The translations under genes and the position numbers were made by a program. The notes beneath the pieces are model-generated. The model saw only the letters and a list, made by a program, of their open reading frames with translations, had not been told where the DNA came from and did no database searches. 64,000 nt of DNA from Cryptomeria japonica (lineage: Eukaryota; Streptophyta; Pinopsida; Cupressales; Cupressaceae): positions 189,189,391-189,253,390 of the forward strand of contig NC_081406.1 in NCBI RefSeq assembly GCF_030272615.1, given 5' to 3'. Shown here piece by piece: positions 35,388-48,442 of the stretch. Numbering within the stretch: position 1 is the first letter of the stretch; each line of letters opens with the position of its first letter.

Positions 35388-36820
35388 TGTCAACAATGCA
35401 ACAAACTGAGAGGGGGGGTGAATCACTTTGCACCAAAACTTTAGCAACTTAAACCATAAAACATATCTAATGATTAACAATTAAAAAGAATGAAACAACA
35501 CCACATAAATAACACACATAACACCAAGATTTTTGATGTGGAAAACCAGGTTAAGGGAAAAACCATTGTGGGAACCTACCCACAATGAGATAATACCCTA
35601 TTAGGAGTAAATGTGAATACTACAATGAGAATGCACATGCATTTAGGCACACTGCCTAGAGCTCACTACTCAAAATAAGAAACCCAGAAAGGCTACAACC
35701 TTAAGGGAAGACTCACTACCTTATAGGAAGTCTCACTAACTTACAAAAACATTTGGATGACAATTTAAATAATATGAACTATAAAAATAACATCTTCATA
35801 TGATTGAGTACAGTTCTAGTTAGGCACATAGTCTTCTCTGCAACACTTCTCTTCTCCTTCACACTTCTGAAAGATAAAATCACTTATTTGCACATCCAAC
35901 TCGATCATTCACTTGCATATACAATGCAGACACTTGTAGACATACATCTTACATGATTATTACATATATTTATACAAACCCTTCAACCTACATTTCAAGG
36001 TCGACTAAACCCTCAATACAAATTACAAAATGATATCCTCACATGCTACAACAATACATACGGACCAAAAGAATGTCGGCTAAGACATAGTCTGGACCCA
36101 AACCAATACCGTAAACACGCAACACCTCCAACAATTATGCCTTGATCATCCGCCATACGCTACAACCACCAACAATATTGCATAACACAAAGAACATCAC
36201 CAGACAAGGAAAATCTTCAATAACATGCACAATAATCAATGCAGACCACCAATATGCATAGAACATGATCAAAATACATTCACAAGAAATATGAATTCCA
36301 TCACAACAACTACAACAACTTGGATTACCAGAATCATCATCATTTCTCTATCGGGCCTCTAGAACATTTACATAACTGATCATCAAACTGAAAGATTCGT
36401 TGTGGATATCCAAATCATGAACTGAGCTAACTGAGGGCACATATCAACGTCCAAAACACATTCCACACATCTGCAACCAAAGATATAGCAATCCTGGAGA
36501 AATACATAGCACAAACCAGAATACCGAATAACACAAACAACTACATAACATCCTCAATACCAGATCTCATAACTTGATCAAATCATCATGCGGACCTCTA
36601 CAAATGGGAATGAACCATATACAGACAACGTACTAGAAACCCTGTAAACCACATCATCTCATCTATAATACACAAGCTAAACCAACTCATCCAATTACTG
36701 CAACACTAGGATACATATAAAACTTTCCAACTATCTCTTCATCAACAATCTCCACATATGTCACATATTTTGACATCAATGACAACACATCAATGGCAAG
36801 ATATTAGCCAATATCCAACA
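35388..36820 (-). mobile_element. 1433-bp solo LTR in the integrase of element D
   Basis: It starts TGTCAACAATGC and ends ATATCCAACA, flanked by the perfect duplication GTTGT (35383-35387, 36821-36825). On the minus strand it begins TGTTGGATATTGGC. CTGAGAGGGGGGGTGAATCAC near its left edge is the motif found near the U5 end of element F's LTRs, so it lies in minus orientation. Removing it joins CGPMVV to VSLGK of the copia integrase. There are no internal genes. Confidence 0.88.
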
Positions 36821-39340
36821 GTTGTTTCTTTGGGTAAATCTTGGTATTAGGTTTTCTTCATTGATGATTTCTCTAGATACACTTGGATTTATTTTATGCA
36901 TTCTAAATAATTTTTTCACCAAGTTTAAGAAATTTAAGGCCTAGTGGAAAAGAAATTATATTATAAGATAAAAGTGTTGAGGGATGATAATGGGGGTGAA
37001 TATTGTTCTATGAAATTTGATGAATTCTGTAAGCATGCATGTATTTTTTGAAAGAATACTACTACTTACATTCCCCAACAAAATAGGGTAGTAAAAATAA
37101 TGAACCGAACCATAATGGAAACATCTAGGAGCATGTTAAGTGGTGCTAATCTTGATAGATGCTTTTGGACATAAGCTATTGGTACTACTTGTTATTTGAT
37201 TAATAGATCTCCTTGTTAAACTCTTATTGACAAAACTCCTTATAAAGTGTGGATAGGTAGAAAGCCTTTGGTTGCATGCTTAAGGGTATTTGGTTGTGAG
37301 GCTTTTTTTCAAATACCTCAAGAGAAGCGATCTAAATTGGATCCAAAAGCACACAAATGCACCTTCATTGGTTACAATGAGAAAGTAAAAGGTTATAAGA
37401 TTTGGAATCATTTAAACTAAAAAACAATCTTATCTAGAGATGTTATTTTCAAGGAGTTTAGAGCTTACTCAGGTGAAGAACAACCAAAGGAGAAGAAAAA
37501 GATAATGAACTTCAAAATAAATATTGAGAAAATTATGGAAAAATAGTTACATGGGTCTGAGGATGGAGAAGAAGAAGAGGGTTCAGAGAGTTTAGATAAT
37601 GTGCAAGATGGGTGCATATAGAAAGATGAATAGGTTGAGGCCATTACTTGTATCTTGAGGAGGTCCACAAGGCAACTGACTTAAGTTGATTGGTATATCC
37701 CACCATATTTTTATTAGATATTTATTTTGTTGATTACTAATGATGAACCTAGATCTTTTGGAGAGGCTCTCTTCAAAGGAAAGTGATTCTTGGATGCAGA
37801 CCATGTAGGAGGAGATAATGGCCTTGGACAATTGTGACACCTAGGATCGTGTAATTTTACTCAAAGAAAGGAAGCCCATTGGATGCAAGTGGGTATTTAA
37901 AAAGAAGTTTGGAGTAGAAATTTAGTTAGAATGGTACAAGGCCTGATTACTGGCTGAGGGCTACTCCTAGAGAGAGGGAGTTGATTTTAGTGAAATTTTC
38001 TCTCCTATTATAAAATTGACTTTTATTAATTATATTCATATTGTCTATTGTTGTTGTTTGTGATTTTGTGATAGATAAAATGCATGAACTAAAACTATTT
38101 TTTTGCATGGGAATCTTGACAAGAAGATTTTTATGTGACAACCTAATGGTTTTGTTGTGAAAGGAAAATAATAATTGGTTTGCAAGTTAAATAGATCTTT
38201 GCATGGTTTGAAACAGTCACCCAAGATGTAGTACCATAAGTTTGATACTTTTGTATTGAATCTGGGTTATATGAGGAGTGGGGAAGATTATTGTGTTTAT
38301 ATAAATGTTATTGATGATCGGATACTAATCATTGTCTTATATGTTGATGACATGTTTACTACTAACATCAAGCTGATGATTAGAGAACTCAAGCCTCAAC
38401 TTTTTGGCATCTTTGATATGAAGGACTTTGGGGCTACAAAATATATTCTTAGGATGAAGATCAATAGCAATCAGGTTCACAACAAGATTTGGTTAAGCTA
38501 TAGTAAGTATACTGATACTATTTTGTAGAGATTTAATATGCATGACTGTAAGCCAGTTAATATTCCATTTACTTTGGTACTAAGTTGAGTTTAGACATGT
38601 GTCTAAGTTCTAATGATGATTGTGTGGATATGTCTAAGGTTCCTTATACTAGTTTCATATGTGTTTGAGTTGTAATGATGATTATGAGGATATGTCTAAG
38701 GGTCCTTATGCTAGTGTCATTGGGAGCTTAATGTATGCAATGGTTTACACTAGATCAAGTATAGCCCAAGCAGTAGGAGTTCTAAGGATGTTTATGTCTA
38801 ATCCTGGTAAAGAGAATTAGACCTTTGATAAGAGGGTGTTTAAATATTTACGAGATACTTTTGATTAATATTCAATTTATCATGGTACTAATAATGCATT
38901 TAAGTTATTGGACATGCAGGGATTTGTTGATGTAGATTGGGCAGGAGACTTGGATAGTTGAAGGTCTACTAGTGGCTATGTATTTACTTTGTTTGGAGGA
39001 ACAATGTGTTGGATGAGAAAGAGGTAGCCCACAATCACTTTGTCTATTACTGAAGTAGATTACATGGATTCTACTTATGCCTCTGAGGTGGTATGGTATT
39101 GGCATTGGTTTAAATTGTAGACTGTGAAGATTGGATGTGACAATTAGAGTTTTATATGTTTGTCAAAGAATCTCATGTATCATGCGCGTACTAAGAATGT
39201 TCATGTTCAATACCACTTTGTGCAAGAGATGGTTCATAATGGTAAGTTTATGATAGAAAAAATTGACTTTGGATAATGTTGTAGATTCTCTTATGAAGCC
39301 AATGACTATAGAAAAGTTCTCTTGGTGCAAGAAGGCCATG
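36821..39340 (+). pseudogene. Element D pol: integrase, reverse transcriptase and RNase H (broken)
   Basis: The integrase core shows FFIDDFSRYTWIYFM, LRDDNGGEYCS (Asp) and TTYIPQQNRVVKIMNRTIME (Glu position), then TPYKVWIGRKP and LRVFGCEAFF. RT is scrambled from about 37700, but retains NRSLHGLKQSPK and IVLYVDDMF with the catalytic YVDD at 38340-38351. RNase H shows GFVDVDWAGDLDS, RSTSGYVFTLFGG and DYMDSTYASEVVWY (38920-39100), and the end KNVHVQYHFVQEMV is typical of copia. Stops occur throughout, so this is a pseudogene. The order INT-RT-RH confirms Ty1/copia. Confidence 0.9.
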
Positions 39341-39418
39341 AGCCTTGATCACTATGCTGGATTTTATTTTCATCTATCTCTTGGATGTATTTGAAATGTA
39401 TAATTTAAACTTAGATAA

Positions 39419-39565
39419 TGTTAGGATAAGATGACATTAACCTTGCAAACCTAAGCCATTCAAATGTCTCCATGTTCCTTGAAAAATGTTCCCTAGGATA
39501 TGTGAGAAAAGTATTAAATATAAATTGTACTTTATGGCTATTTGTAATTGCATTTTCAAGAGGTG
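39419..39565 (+). repeat. Element D 3' LTR, truncated
   Basis: TGTTAGGATAAGATGACATTAACC to CAAGAGGTG matches the first about 147 bp of the 5' LTR. It stops where another LTR begins. Confidence 0.88.
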
Positions 39566-39859
39566 TGTTGGTATTATGGATGTGTTGCATTGGTTTTTTC
39601 ATTGATGTCAACACTTGTGAACACTTATCAGCACTGAAGATCTTTGGTTATTCTCACCAGCATGTTTAGTGACTTATGCATAGTCACCAGTATCTAGTTC
39701 ACCAGTAGGTTATATTGTTCACCGGCACTGAGGATGATCTGTTATCATCTCGAGATTACTTGGTTATGTCAAAGACATTTTTTGGACACTTGGTTTTGGC
39801 GATTTGGTTATTGGTCTAATCGAGTTTGCATATTTGTTGTTACCAGCAAATAGGTCTAG
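39566..39859 (+). mobile_element. Fragment of a further TGTTGG-type LTR
   Basis: It begins TGTTGGTATTATGG exactly at the break in element D's LTR and is itself cut at 39860 by element E. The start resembles, but is not the same as, the LTRs at 36820 (minus) and 48443. The rest presumably lies beyond the right edge of the window. Confidence 0.6.
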
Positions 39860-41480
39860 TGTAATGCCCTGCCAGAAACCCTAAAGGAAAAACATCACAA
39901 TCTATGCAACTAAGGGTGAAATAATTTTTATTTTTTTTAAAGAACAAGTGCTTGAATTAAACCTTAGCACATCTAATAACATAGCAGAAGTATAACTCCT
40001 GAATTTCCTAAGGGTCACCAATGATTATTACTTCGTAAATTATATTAACACAACGGAAAACCCTACTGTTCATCTTAAAGGAAAATTAAACGTTTAAGAT
40101 AAAATTTCCACAATGAAAGAATTCAAAATACTCCAAAACAATCATTTAATATATACAAAAGAATTAAGTAACTAAAATAGCATACATTACAATGTTTCTT
40201 TGCTTTACAATATTCAAAAATACATGTTTTCAAAAAAATTACATCATGAGTTAAAATGTTACAAAATGAAAGTTACATAAAGTTTCATTTCAAGACCTCA
40301 AGTTTTCAACTGAACAATGGTTACGAACAAGAGCTGGTACATGAACCACAAACCAAGAACCTTAGAGAAGTCATTCCTCGCATGAAGATACATTCTAGTA
40401 CATCCGATGGGAAGTGACACTACCACCCGACCATGTGATTCCGAAAAGGAACCACCCCACCGTGCTGGAGATAGTAGATAACCCTCAAGCAAGCAAAATA
40501 AGACAAGAACGAAAGGACTACAAGACTCCACACACAACCATGTGACTCAACTCACAAAACACTAGTGACTCTAAGGAGAAAGTGTCATCACATGTCTTAC
40601 AGTGGATACCATGGTATAGCATCCATAGGTCCCAGCCCCCATCCTAGGATATCCTGGTAACCTCTCCAAAACCTCTGATTCCAACTAAGTCTCATGTGGA
40701 CCCTACCAATCCTTTCATGAAGACAAGGTGGTAAGTTTGCCATTCCAGGCCTTCTCGCTACATTATGAGCCCTGTACTAGCACTCACCTATGTGCAAGGC
40801 ACATTATTTTATTTAACATTTATTCTACCCTCCCCTAATCATTTATTAGATTATCACTTTCTTAACCAACTTTCGATGGGTTATCCTGTCACCACTTCGG
40901 GCATGGCCCCCGCTCGAAAGCCACTCTCTCTCTTAGGACACTACAGGATAGTTCTATCTATGGAACTCTATGGTGACACAGACAGCGATACCTAATCCTG
41001 ACATACCTAAGATGAAAGATACATAATTACTAACCTAAGGTTGACCATTACAAACAACTCACAATGGCTCATTTCCTTAAGGTTATACATCTAAATATCT
41101 GGCCAAAACACAGTAACACAGGACATACTGACAACATGACTCAATGTACTTAACTGCAACTACCATCTAAACAAGGCAATCTTACATAAAAACATCTAAC
41201 ACACAATTAACTTACAGTACGAATATACATTTCCAAGACATGAAGAACAGTTTAGGTGGCATAACTCAGAATTTAACACTTAATAACATGTTTAAGAGTT
41301 CAATTACTCTTGTTAACTACTATAGGTAAGCAACCTCAATAATTTCAAATTATACCATAAACTAAGATCAAAATAAATATATTTATTTCATCAAAGAAGT
41401 CTTACAAGAAGACATGATACATTTCTCAATAGAATAATGTCTTTATTTTTATTTTATTTTTTTGACACTAGAGTGTTACA

Positions 41481-41876
41481 TCACTCTTCCAGGAAAAATG
41501 GAGAAGTGCACTTGTCAAACTCTGCAAGATCTAAAGGAGTATAACCTTCAGATTTTCTTTCACTCAGGGGAAAGTACCCCACGGACTCATTATCACTTAA
41601 GGGGGTATACCCCTCTTATGAGTCAGAACTTATAACTATCGGCCTTACTGGAGAGCACTCTAGCTTAGGTTCTTTTCCTTTTTCAATAGTAACTTCTATA
41701 GTAGGACTCTGAGTAGGACCTTTTTCTATCTCTTTGCTCTCTTCAGGAGCTGGGTTCTCTTCAGTAGGGTTCTCATCCACAATAGGCTTGATAGGTGTCA
41801 GAGAATCTTTCTTGACTTTCAAGTAATGAGCATATCCAGCTACGGATTTGCGAGTTGACTGTTTGACACACACCAT
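41481..41876 (-). pseudogene. LTR-embedded acidic ORF, left copy (131 codons, one stop)
   Basis: In element sense it starts at ATG 41874-41876, begins MVCVKQSTRKSVAGY, and is rich in Glu, Ser, Thr, Pro and Lys, with two YTPL motifs in the second half and the end TSPFF-EE. One in-frame TAA at 41616-41618 sits where the right copy has a Ser codon. The same 396-bp frame, without any indel, exists in the other LTR (62498-62103). I do not recognise a domain. It would lie in the transcribed leader, about 560 nt below the TATA box. It could be a chance frame preserved only because LTRs are copies. Confidence 0.55.
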
Positions 41877-42436
41877 CTTTGTAACATATCAACAGTAAGC
41901 CATTACTTCCCAGACTCTCCTAGAGAAACATCTAATAAATCTTAACAACTAGGCTTGAAAGCAAACATAATTCCTTTTATAAAATAATCAAGTGTGCAGT
42001 ATGTACAAAATTTCCATAGCTATAGCTATAATACAATTACACTTAATATTCTATTATTTTCCACGAACTAATCCAAACAATAATTTAATTCTTTTACCGA
42101 AAACATAAACTAAACCATAAACATTACTTATCACTAAGGCTTATAAATAATAATGTTCCAAAACTAAATATATCCCTGACCTTTTGCGGTGTTAACCCAT
42201 ATGCAAGATCTCTACGTCCTTCTGCTGAACAATAGCATGCCTTGCGAACCTTATCTCCAATAGACACCAATACTCTATCCCAAAAAACAGCTCTCTTTGA
42301 TTCTTCCTAAAATATTCTCTCTATCTCTCTATTTTACTCTATCTTTCTCCTCTATTCTAATTCTCTCCTCTTGAGTTCACCGTCCTCAATTCGATGCAAA
42401 ATGAAATTCTCTCCCTACTTCCTTACTCCCCACCTT

Positions 42437-42444
42437 TATTTATA
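42437..42444 (-). promoter_or_regulatory. Candidate TATA box of element E (copy at 63060-63067)
   Basis: TATAAATA on the minus strand (GAGTATAAATA), about 1.77 kb inside the U3 start and conserved in both LTRs. It is followed by a purine-rich leader. Confidence 0.55.
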
Positions 42445-42981
42445 CTCGAATTAGTCATGACTTCTCCTATGTCTAAGGCTTGGTTATGGAGTTGATGAGG
42501 AGTCTTTTACTGAATTACTTTTAGTTTCATCTTCAATTAATCTCCACTCTTCAGTTATACACCAAAAATCATGGTAGACTGATACAAAGGATGGAAGGAT
42601 CGGCAAGTTACAAGCAATTGTCAAACATGTAAGTGTTTGTCATGGGTGAGATAATAGTCCTCACTGCCAAGTCGCCTTACTCTTATGTCACGTATGCCTC
42701 GCATTAAACTTACCACTCGGTGTCCCTTCCTACATAGTCGCCATTATCGCCATGAAGAGTTGGTTCAAAACAAACTGTTTTTACTATGCCTCCACCGCAT
42801 TTACCAACGTGCAGTTTAGTTCCATCGTGAAGGAGGAGTGGTGGTTTAGTGTGTTGAACAGCAAGAGGGGAGGGGTGTCATTGTTTGCTGCGTTGGCGTG
42901 ACCAAAGGAAGAGAGGAAACATGCAGGCTATGGGGGAGGAGGGTGGTCAGTTGTAATACTGACCCCTCCCTTTATTAAGGG

Positions 42982-43009
42982 GGGTGTTTGATATTACTAT
43001 CAACCACCC
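42982..43009. other. LTR hairpin of element E, left copy
   Basis: GGGTGTTTGATA-TTAC-TATCAACCACCC: 12-bp arms with one mismatch. The right copy (63605-63632) is perfect. One base pair differs between copies by a change on both arms (C:G to T:A). Confidence 0.8.
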
Positions 43010-44210
43010 TTTATATTATATATTGGTATACACTATAACCCCCGCCACCACCTTTTAAATAATTTTTTTTTTATTTGTTTAATTATAATTTCTTTATTAT
43101 ATTTTAATAATTAATTAATGACCTCTATTTAAACATTCAACCCTTAATCCCTCCTAAGCAAATTTAAATATATATTTTGATTTTCCAATATTTATAATTA
43201 ATGGCTTTTCATATGTATATTTAAACAATTGGTTTAGATATATATATTACATGTTCGAAAAGTATATTATATGTGACATTTTAATAATTCTAATTTTATA
43301 TACATATATCTTCTCAACATAATAGTTCGAATTGGCGATATTATCTAGTGATAGTTCAATCACTTAATCTTTATTCAAATAACTACCTATAATTGACAAT
43401 CGCCCCCCATGTATATAATGTCTATACATATATTCAAATGATCGAGTCACAATTATCGAACTAACATGCTGATGAGATTCATATCTACTTATACCAAGAT
43501 ATTAACTCGTCCTTTATAAACAACATTAAGTCACTAGATCACTTGACTCTTTTTCCTCCAAATACCAAAACTACTCTTTACTCTTATAGACGTAATAAAC
43601 GTAACAATTACCAATGGCATACAATAATTAAGAACACTAAACACACAAACTGAGCAAGCATCAAGCGACTTTTCATAAAGATCAAACAGTAAAATATGAA
43701 GACCGAACAAATTGACGGAACGACTAACTGACGACACTCACCTGAGTGTAACTGACTATAATAGGGTCAACTACTATCTTCTTTACTTCCATTGGAAAAT
43801 ATAAGGCATGATCAGACCTGTGTAGCTAGGTGGAGACGTTACCCCCGTACCTACCCGGTACTTGTACCTGCAATATCCTACATCACCGAACCACACATGC
43901 ATATATACCATATATAAAACACGACATACACATCAATGAAGGAGAATCGTGACATTCCCTATCTCACCGAAATGAGTGAAGGAAAATCATCCCCTTGCAT
44001 CCAATACACTTGTAGATACAAAACATACATTGCAATAAACCATACTATGCCATAAATCACAAGTACAGAAATAGTGTAAATAAATCATGCATCTCATATT
44101 CAGATTAAGCATGGAATAATGTCATATAAATCTGAATAATAATTCACGGTAATGTATCCAATGAAAATAACAAGAACAAAATATGAGTCCAAATGAGTAG
44201 GGGTACTACA

Positions 44211-44224
44211 TTCTCCCCCCCAAG
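44211..44224 (-). other. Polypurine tract of element E
   Basis: On minus, TTGGGGGGGAGAA directly precedes the LTR start TGTAGTACCCC. Confidence 0.88.
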
Positions 44225-44245
44225 ACTAGGGTTACTCCTAGAAGC

Positions 44246-45909
44246 CTAAAACAAATATGAATACAACTCTCTCATCTTCGCTGCATCCTCCCAAGTCGCT
44301 GAGGTCTTGTCATTTGGGTCCCATAGGACCCTTACCTGGTCAATGGTGTGACCCTTGAGGATCAAATCCCGATGCTGAAGAATGCGCATGGGCTCCATGG
44401 AAAGCTGCCCGTCCTTGACCTGCAAAGAGTTCAAATCAAGAACATGTGTCACATCAGGGTGATAAGGTCGAAGAACTAAAACATGAAAGGGATCGTGGAT
44501 GCGGGATAAACTCGGTGGCAAGGCAAGACGATAGGCAACAAGACCTATCCTCTCAAGAATCTCAAAAGGGTCAACAAACCGAGGCACCAACTTAGAACCG
44601 TTTCCATAACGGATTCGACTCTTCCGCGGACGCACTCTCAGAAACACACGGTCGCCAACCAAAAACTGATGATCTACCCTATGAGCATCTGCATACTTCT
44701 TATGCCTATCCTGTGCAGCTACCAAATGCTGATGAATCCGCCCAACCTACTGCTCCATCTCTTGAAGAATATCCGAGCCTATAAGCACCCTGTCCTCTAA
44801 CTGATCCCAACTCAAAGGAGTGCGGCAAGGATGACCATATAATGCCTAAAAGGGGGACATACCTATGGAGCTATGATATCCATTGTTATACGCAAACTCT
44901 ACAAGATAGATATAATCCTCCCAACGCGACTACTGGTCCATAACATACATCCGAAGCATGTCCTCCAAAACCTGATCCACTCTCTCTGTCTGACCATTTG
45001 TCTCTAGGTGATAAGCTGAACTAAAGTTCAACTGAGTCCCCAAAGCATGCTGCAGTGAGGTCCACAATGCCTAGGTAAAGACTGGATCTCTATCAGAAAT
45101 GATCCACCTTGGAACCCCATGCAATCTCACTACTTCTTCCAAGAAAACTTATGCCACCACTGTTGCTGTATAGGAAGCTCGAATAGGAACAAAATGAGCA
45201 ACCTTTGTCAATCTATCAACTATGACCATGATGGCATCATGACGACGCGAAGAGACAGGCAACCCAACAATGAAATCCATGGAAATGATATCCCATTTCC
45301 AATCCGGTATCAAATTAGGCTTAAGAAGCCCTGCCGGGTGCTGATGCTCTGCCTTCACCCGCTGGCACTCTAAACACTTTGACACAAAATCAGCAACGTC
45401 ACGTTTCATGCCTGCCCAATGATAGATCTATCTAAGATTTGTGTGCATCTTCTTGACACCTGGATGTGCCGAATAAGGTGCACGATGGGCCTCGGTCATG
45501 ATCAAGATATGAAGACCCTCCAAAGAAGGTACATAGATCTGCCCATGGTGACGAAGAAGTCCATCTGCCTCAAGATTATATCTAGAATATCTTCCCTCTA
45601 AAGGCCTTCCAGACTCTATCATGGTTCTAACATCTTGATACCAAGTATCCTGAGGAAGAACTCTAAGAATCCTCTCTCTCAGGTCATCTCCAAGGGACAA
45701 TGTCGAAAATTCATGCCGCCTACGACTCAAAGCATCTACCACTACGTTATCTTTCCCCTCAATGTATCGAACCTCAAAATCATACTCGTAGAGGAATTCC
45801 ATCCATCTCCACTGTCGAGCATTCAAATTCAGTTGTGTGAAAATATACTGCAGACTACGGTGATCACTATGCAATTCAAACCAATGTCCCAACAGAAATT
45901 TCGCCATTA
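44246..45909 (-). pseudogene. Element E: RNase H C-terminus, integrase and chromodomain-like tail (broken)
   Basis: It begins just after the 11.4-kb insertion with FLLGHWFELHSDH (RNase H Asp) and DNVVVDALS. The integrase zinc module (EAHRAPYSAHPG ... CLECQRVK) spans about 45480 to 45360. The core has ISMDFIVGLPV, IISDRDPVFT and ETNGQTERV (Asn in place of the usual Asp beside Gly). The C-terminal open frame 44725-44246 has GDRVFLRVRP, DPFEILERIGLVAYRLALPP, HDPFHVLVLRPY and the chromodomain-like VRVLWDPNDKTSATWED. Stops near 45146, 45075, 44940, 44850 and 44750 fit CAA or CAG to TAA or TAG. The native stop is at 44246. Confidence 0.88.
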
Positions 45910-48437
45910 ATAGCCAACCATTTAGTACATACCTAGTCTATAACTTTAGAATAGTAATATTATGTTTTATTTACTAAAATTAATCAAACAAAATGGGCAA
46001 GCCTAAGATTTTTTTTGTCTTTCCATTTGCACTACAATATAATACTCATAGAATATGACAATTGTGAGAATATGTGATCTCATTTATCAACACACATTAT
46101 TGAGTTAGCGGGCCTAGAATTCTAAGCATAAATCTAAAAAGATGATAAAAATAGTATGTAATACTAAACAACAATATAAATAATTGCTTCCATTCAACAA
46201 AATTGGTGCTCCAGGTCCATAACTGTTCAACTCATTGAATGATCCCCAAAAATTTCCAAGAGTGTAGAAGGATATACATTTAGCCTCAAATACCCACAAC
46301 CCTTTTGAGATTTTTTGCAACAATAATTCATTGTTCTGTTGAAATTCATAGAGATTTAAAACAAAAAACAAGCCTTTACTTTGTTAAAATAATTAGAAGG
46401 CCTTCAAATCATACAAAGAAAACCAGACCACCCAGAAGACCTATTCTACAAGAGAAATTTTCTAGCTAGGTCAAGCACTCAATGATCTAGATCCCTCTAC
46501 TATCCTCCCAGTCTAATATGGGCTATAGATATTAGCAGATTGGGAGAGGATCTAAACCACTAGAGAACTTACAAATCTATGCAACATAGAAAAACTAGGA
46601 GAATTTACTTTAAAACCAAATGCACATATATAATTGGACTTAACAAGGTAAATAAACTTGATAAGTCTTACAAACCAATTTTGCCTTTAATCTCATCTCA
46701 TTTGTAAAAGTTTTATACCCATATTTGGATCCATAACAATAGAAGAACATTATGGTAGTTACCTATAACAAATAATGCAAGGGAGACATGGGAGTTATGT
46801 ATTCCAAAACTTGATCCATATTGCAAGATGTCATGGTTTGATCTTAAGTTCACTTGGCTAGTTTATGCTTGCCTACCTAAATAAATTTGAAATATTAACC
46901 ATGTGATGAGTACAAATTCTTAAATTAAATGATCTTTTGCAATATTAGGGCTCGCAATAGGTAATATAATGGATTGAATTGAGTGAAATGATAGACGTTG
47001 TAGGATTTAGTAAGGAATTTGTAGTATTCTCTTTTCTAGTACTAGAAACAAAGGAAAAATGGCTAGAAGATCACACACTTGTTCTTCAAACCCTCCTACA
47101 AACATACATAAAATAGTAACAATTTTTTTTACCAATGATCAAGTGTTGTTTTCCCCATTTTAGACATCTCCTTCAACTATCTCAATCTCTCTACACCCAC
47201 TACTTCAATCTAGTGCCAATAATTTTAAAAGAAAAATCTCTGAATTTTTTGGGGTTAATCTATTGGATTATTAAAAAAAAATGCACCCTGTTAAATAAAT
47301 TATTGGATTTTTTGGGGTTAATCTACTAGATTATTAAAGATTTTTGCACCCTGTTAAATAAATTATTGGATGCAAGGTAAAATCTATTTTCATTTCCACC
47401 CTCGTTTCTTGACATGTATGCAAGAATGTGGAAAATTAGACAAGGCACATGGACTGTTTGTATGTTTAGGTTGGGAGTTCTTTTAAAGACTAGAGGAGGA
47501 GAAAGAAAACAACCAAATTAATTGTCTTGTGAAATAAGAATGTCTCTTTTCTAGTTGAGTAGTTCCTAGAGGAAAATTCATTCTCGTGCATTGTATACCT
47601 ACAAACCTTTCCTGACATTCTACAATTGAAAATAGAGGCCAATAACACCACCAAAAAACTTTGAATTAATATTTTCCTTAAAAAATGTGCAACTTCACTA
47701 ATGCAAATAACATTTGAAAAATAAATCTTAAAAAAAAAGAATTCGAATTGGCTATTTGGATGTAGTTTAAACACTATTTAAAATTGCCTCGCTTCCTATA
47801 GTTCCATGACACAAACTAATAAGAGAATTAGTCTATCTAAAATCAATTGTCTTATAATAATGTGTAATCTTTGAGTCTATATTTCCCTATACAAGAACCT
47901 CTCTCCTAAGGTTCATCTAAAAGCTAAAAATTCTACACAACCTTTTATGCAATAATTTAATATCGATTTAACACATTAAATATTGCATTATATTATCGCA
48001 TGAAATACAAACTAGATGTGTTGGTCATAATGCACCATTTACGTATTTGTTGTATACATAGAGATGCAAGTCAACATAAATAGAGGAAAGATAAAATCAT
48101 ACAAATAACTATGCAATAACAATAAGAGATCTTTAACATGCACTAAATCATCTAAATCTATATTTGAAATGAATTATATATACATATGATTTAGTCTTCA
48201 ACCAAGAGAAACTTTCCCTTAAAAACCTATGGGTATCTATTGTTATTGAAGCCTATATGAGAGTTGTAATGTGAAAGATCATACATAGTCTCATCCCATT
48301 AATATGCCGGATATTATTCTAAAGTATAAACAAATAAAATCAAATTCAATTAGTGGAACAAACATGAACCATGCATGAAATAAGGGAAAGACAATGGCCA
48401 CCAAAGGTGTACAGATCAATCACTAAATATGTAGTAT
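45910..48437. other. Unclassified AT-rich part of the insertion
   Basis: No coding domain or RNA gene is seen. It contains one tandem duplication (47244-47370) and otherwise unique-looking AT-rich DNA. Confidence 0.5.
47244..47370. repeat. 63-bp tandem duplication
   Basis: Units start at 47244 and 47307, each ATTTTTTGGGGTTAATCTA ... GCACCCTGTTAAATAAATTATTGG. Confidence 0.88.
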
Positions 48438-48442
48438 ACTTC

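Larger units (their letters stand above)
33029..39565 (+). mobile_element. Element D: decayed Ty1/copia element
   Basis: A 5' LTR (33029-33855), a perfect PBS, a copia gag start, protease, integrase, RT with YVDD, RNase H, and the first 147 bp of a 3' LTR (39419-39565) follow in copia order on plus. A solo LTR (35388-36820) interrupts integrase. The 3' LTR is cut off by another LTR fragment at 39566. The coding region carries dozens of stops, making it among the most decayed elements in the window. Confidence 0.9.
39860..44210 (-). repeat. Element E 3' LTR (4351 bp)
   Basis: It runs from TGTAATGCCCTGCC (U5 end read on plus) to GGGGTACTACA (U3 start). It is bounded by the polypurine tract at 44211 and repeated at 60480-64000. 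It includes an LTR-embedded ORF (41876-41481), a TATA box (42437-42444) and a hairpin in a GC-rich patch (42900-43050). Other ORFs inside lack support. Confidence 0.94.

Noticed and set aside
40298-40537. 79-codon minus-strand ORF open in both LTRs of element E (also 60920-61159)
   Set aside because: Begins with TTG rather than ATG and has no recognisable feature; short enough for chance. Less convincing than the 131-codon frame.
40765-40995. 76-codon plus-strand ORF repeated at 61387-61617
   Set aside because: LTR copy similarity, antisense to element E, no domain.
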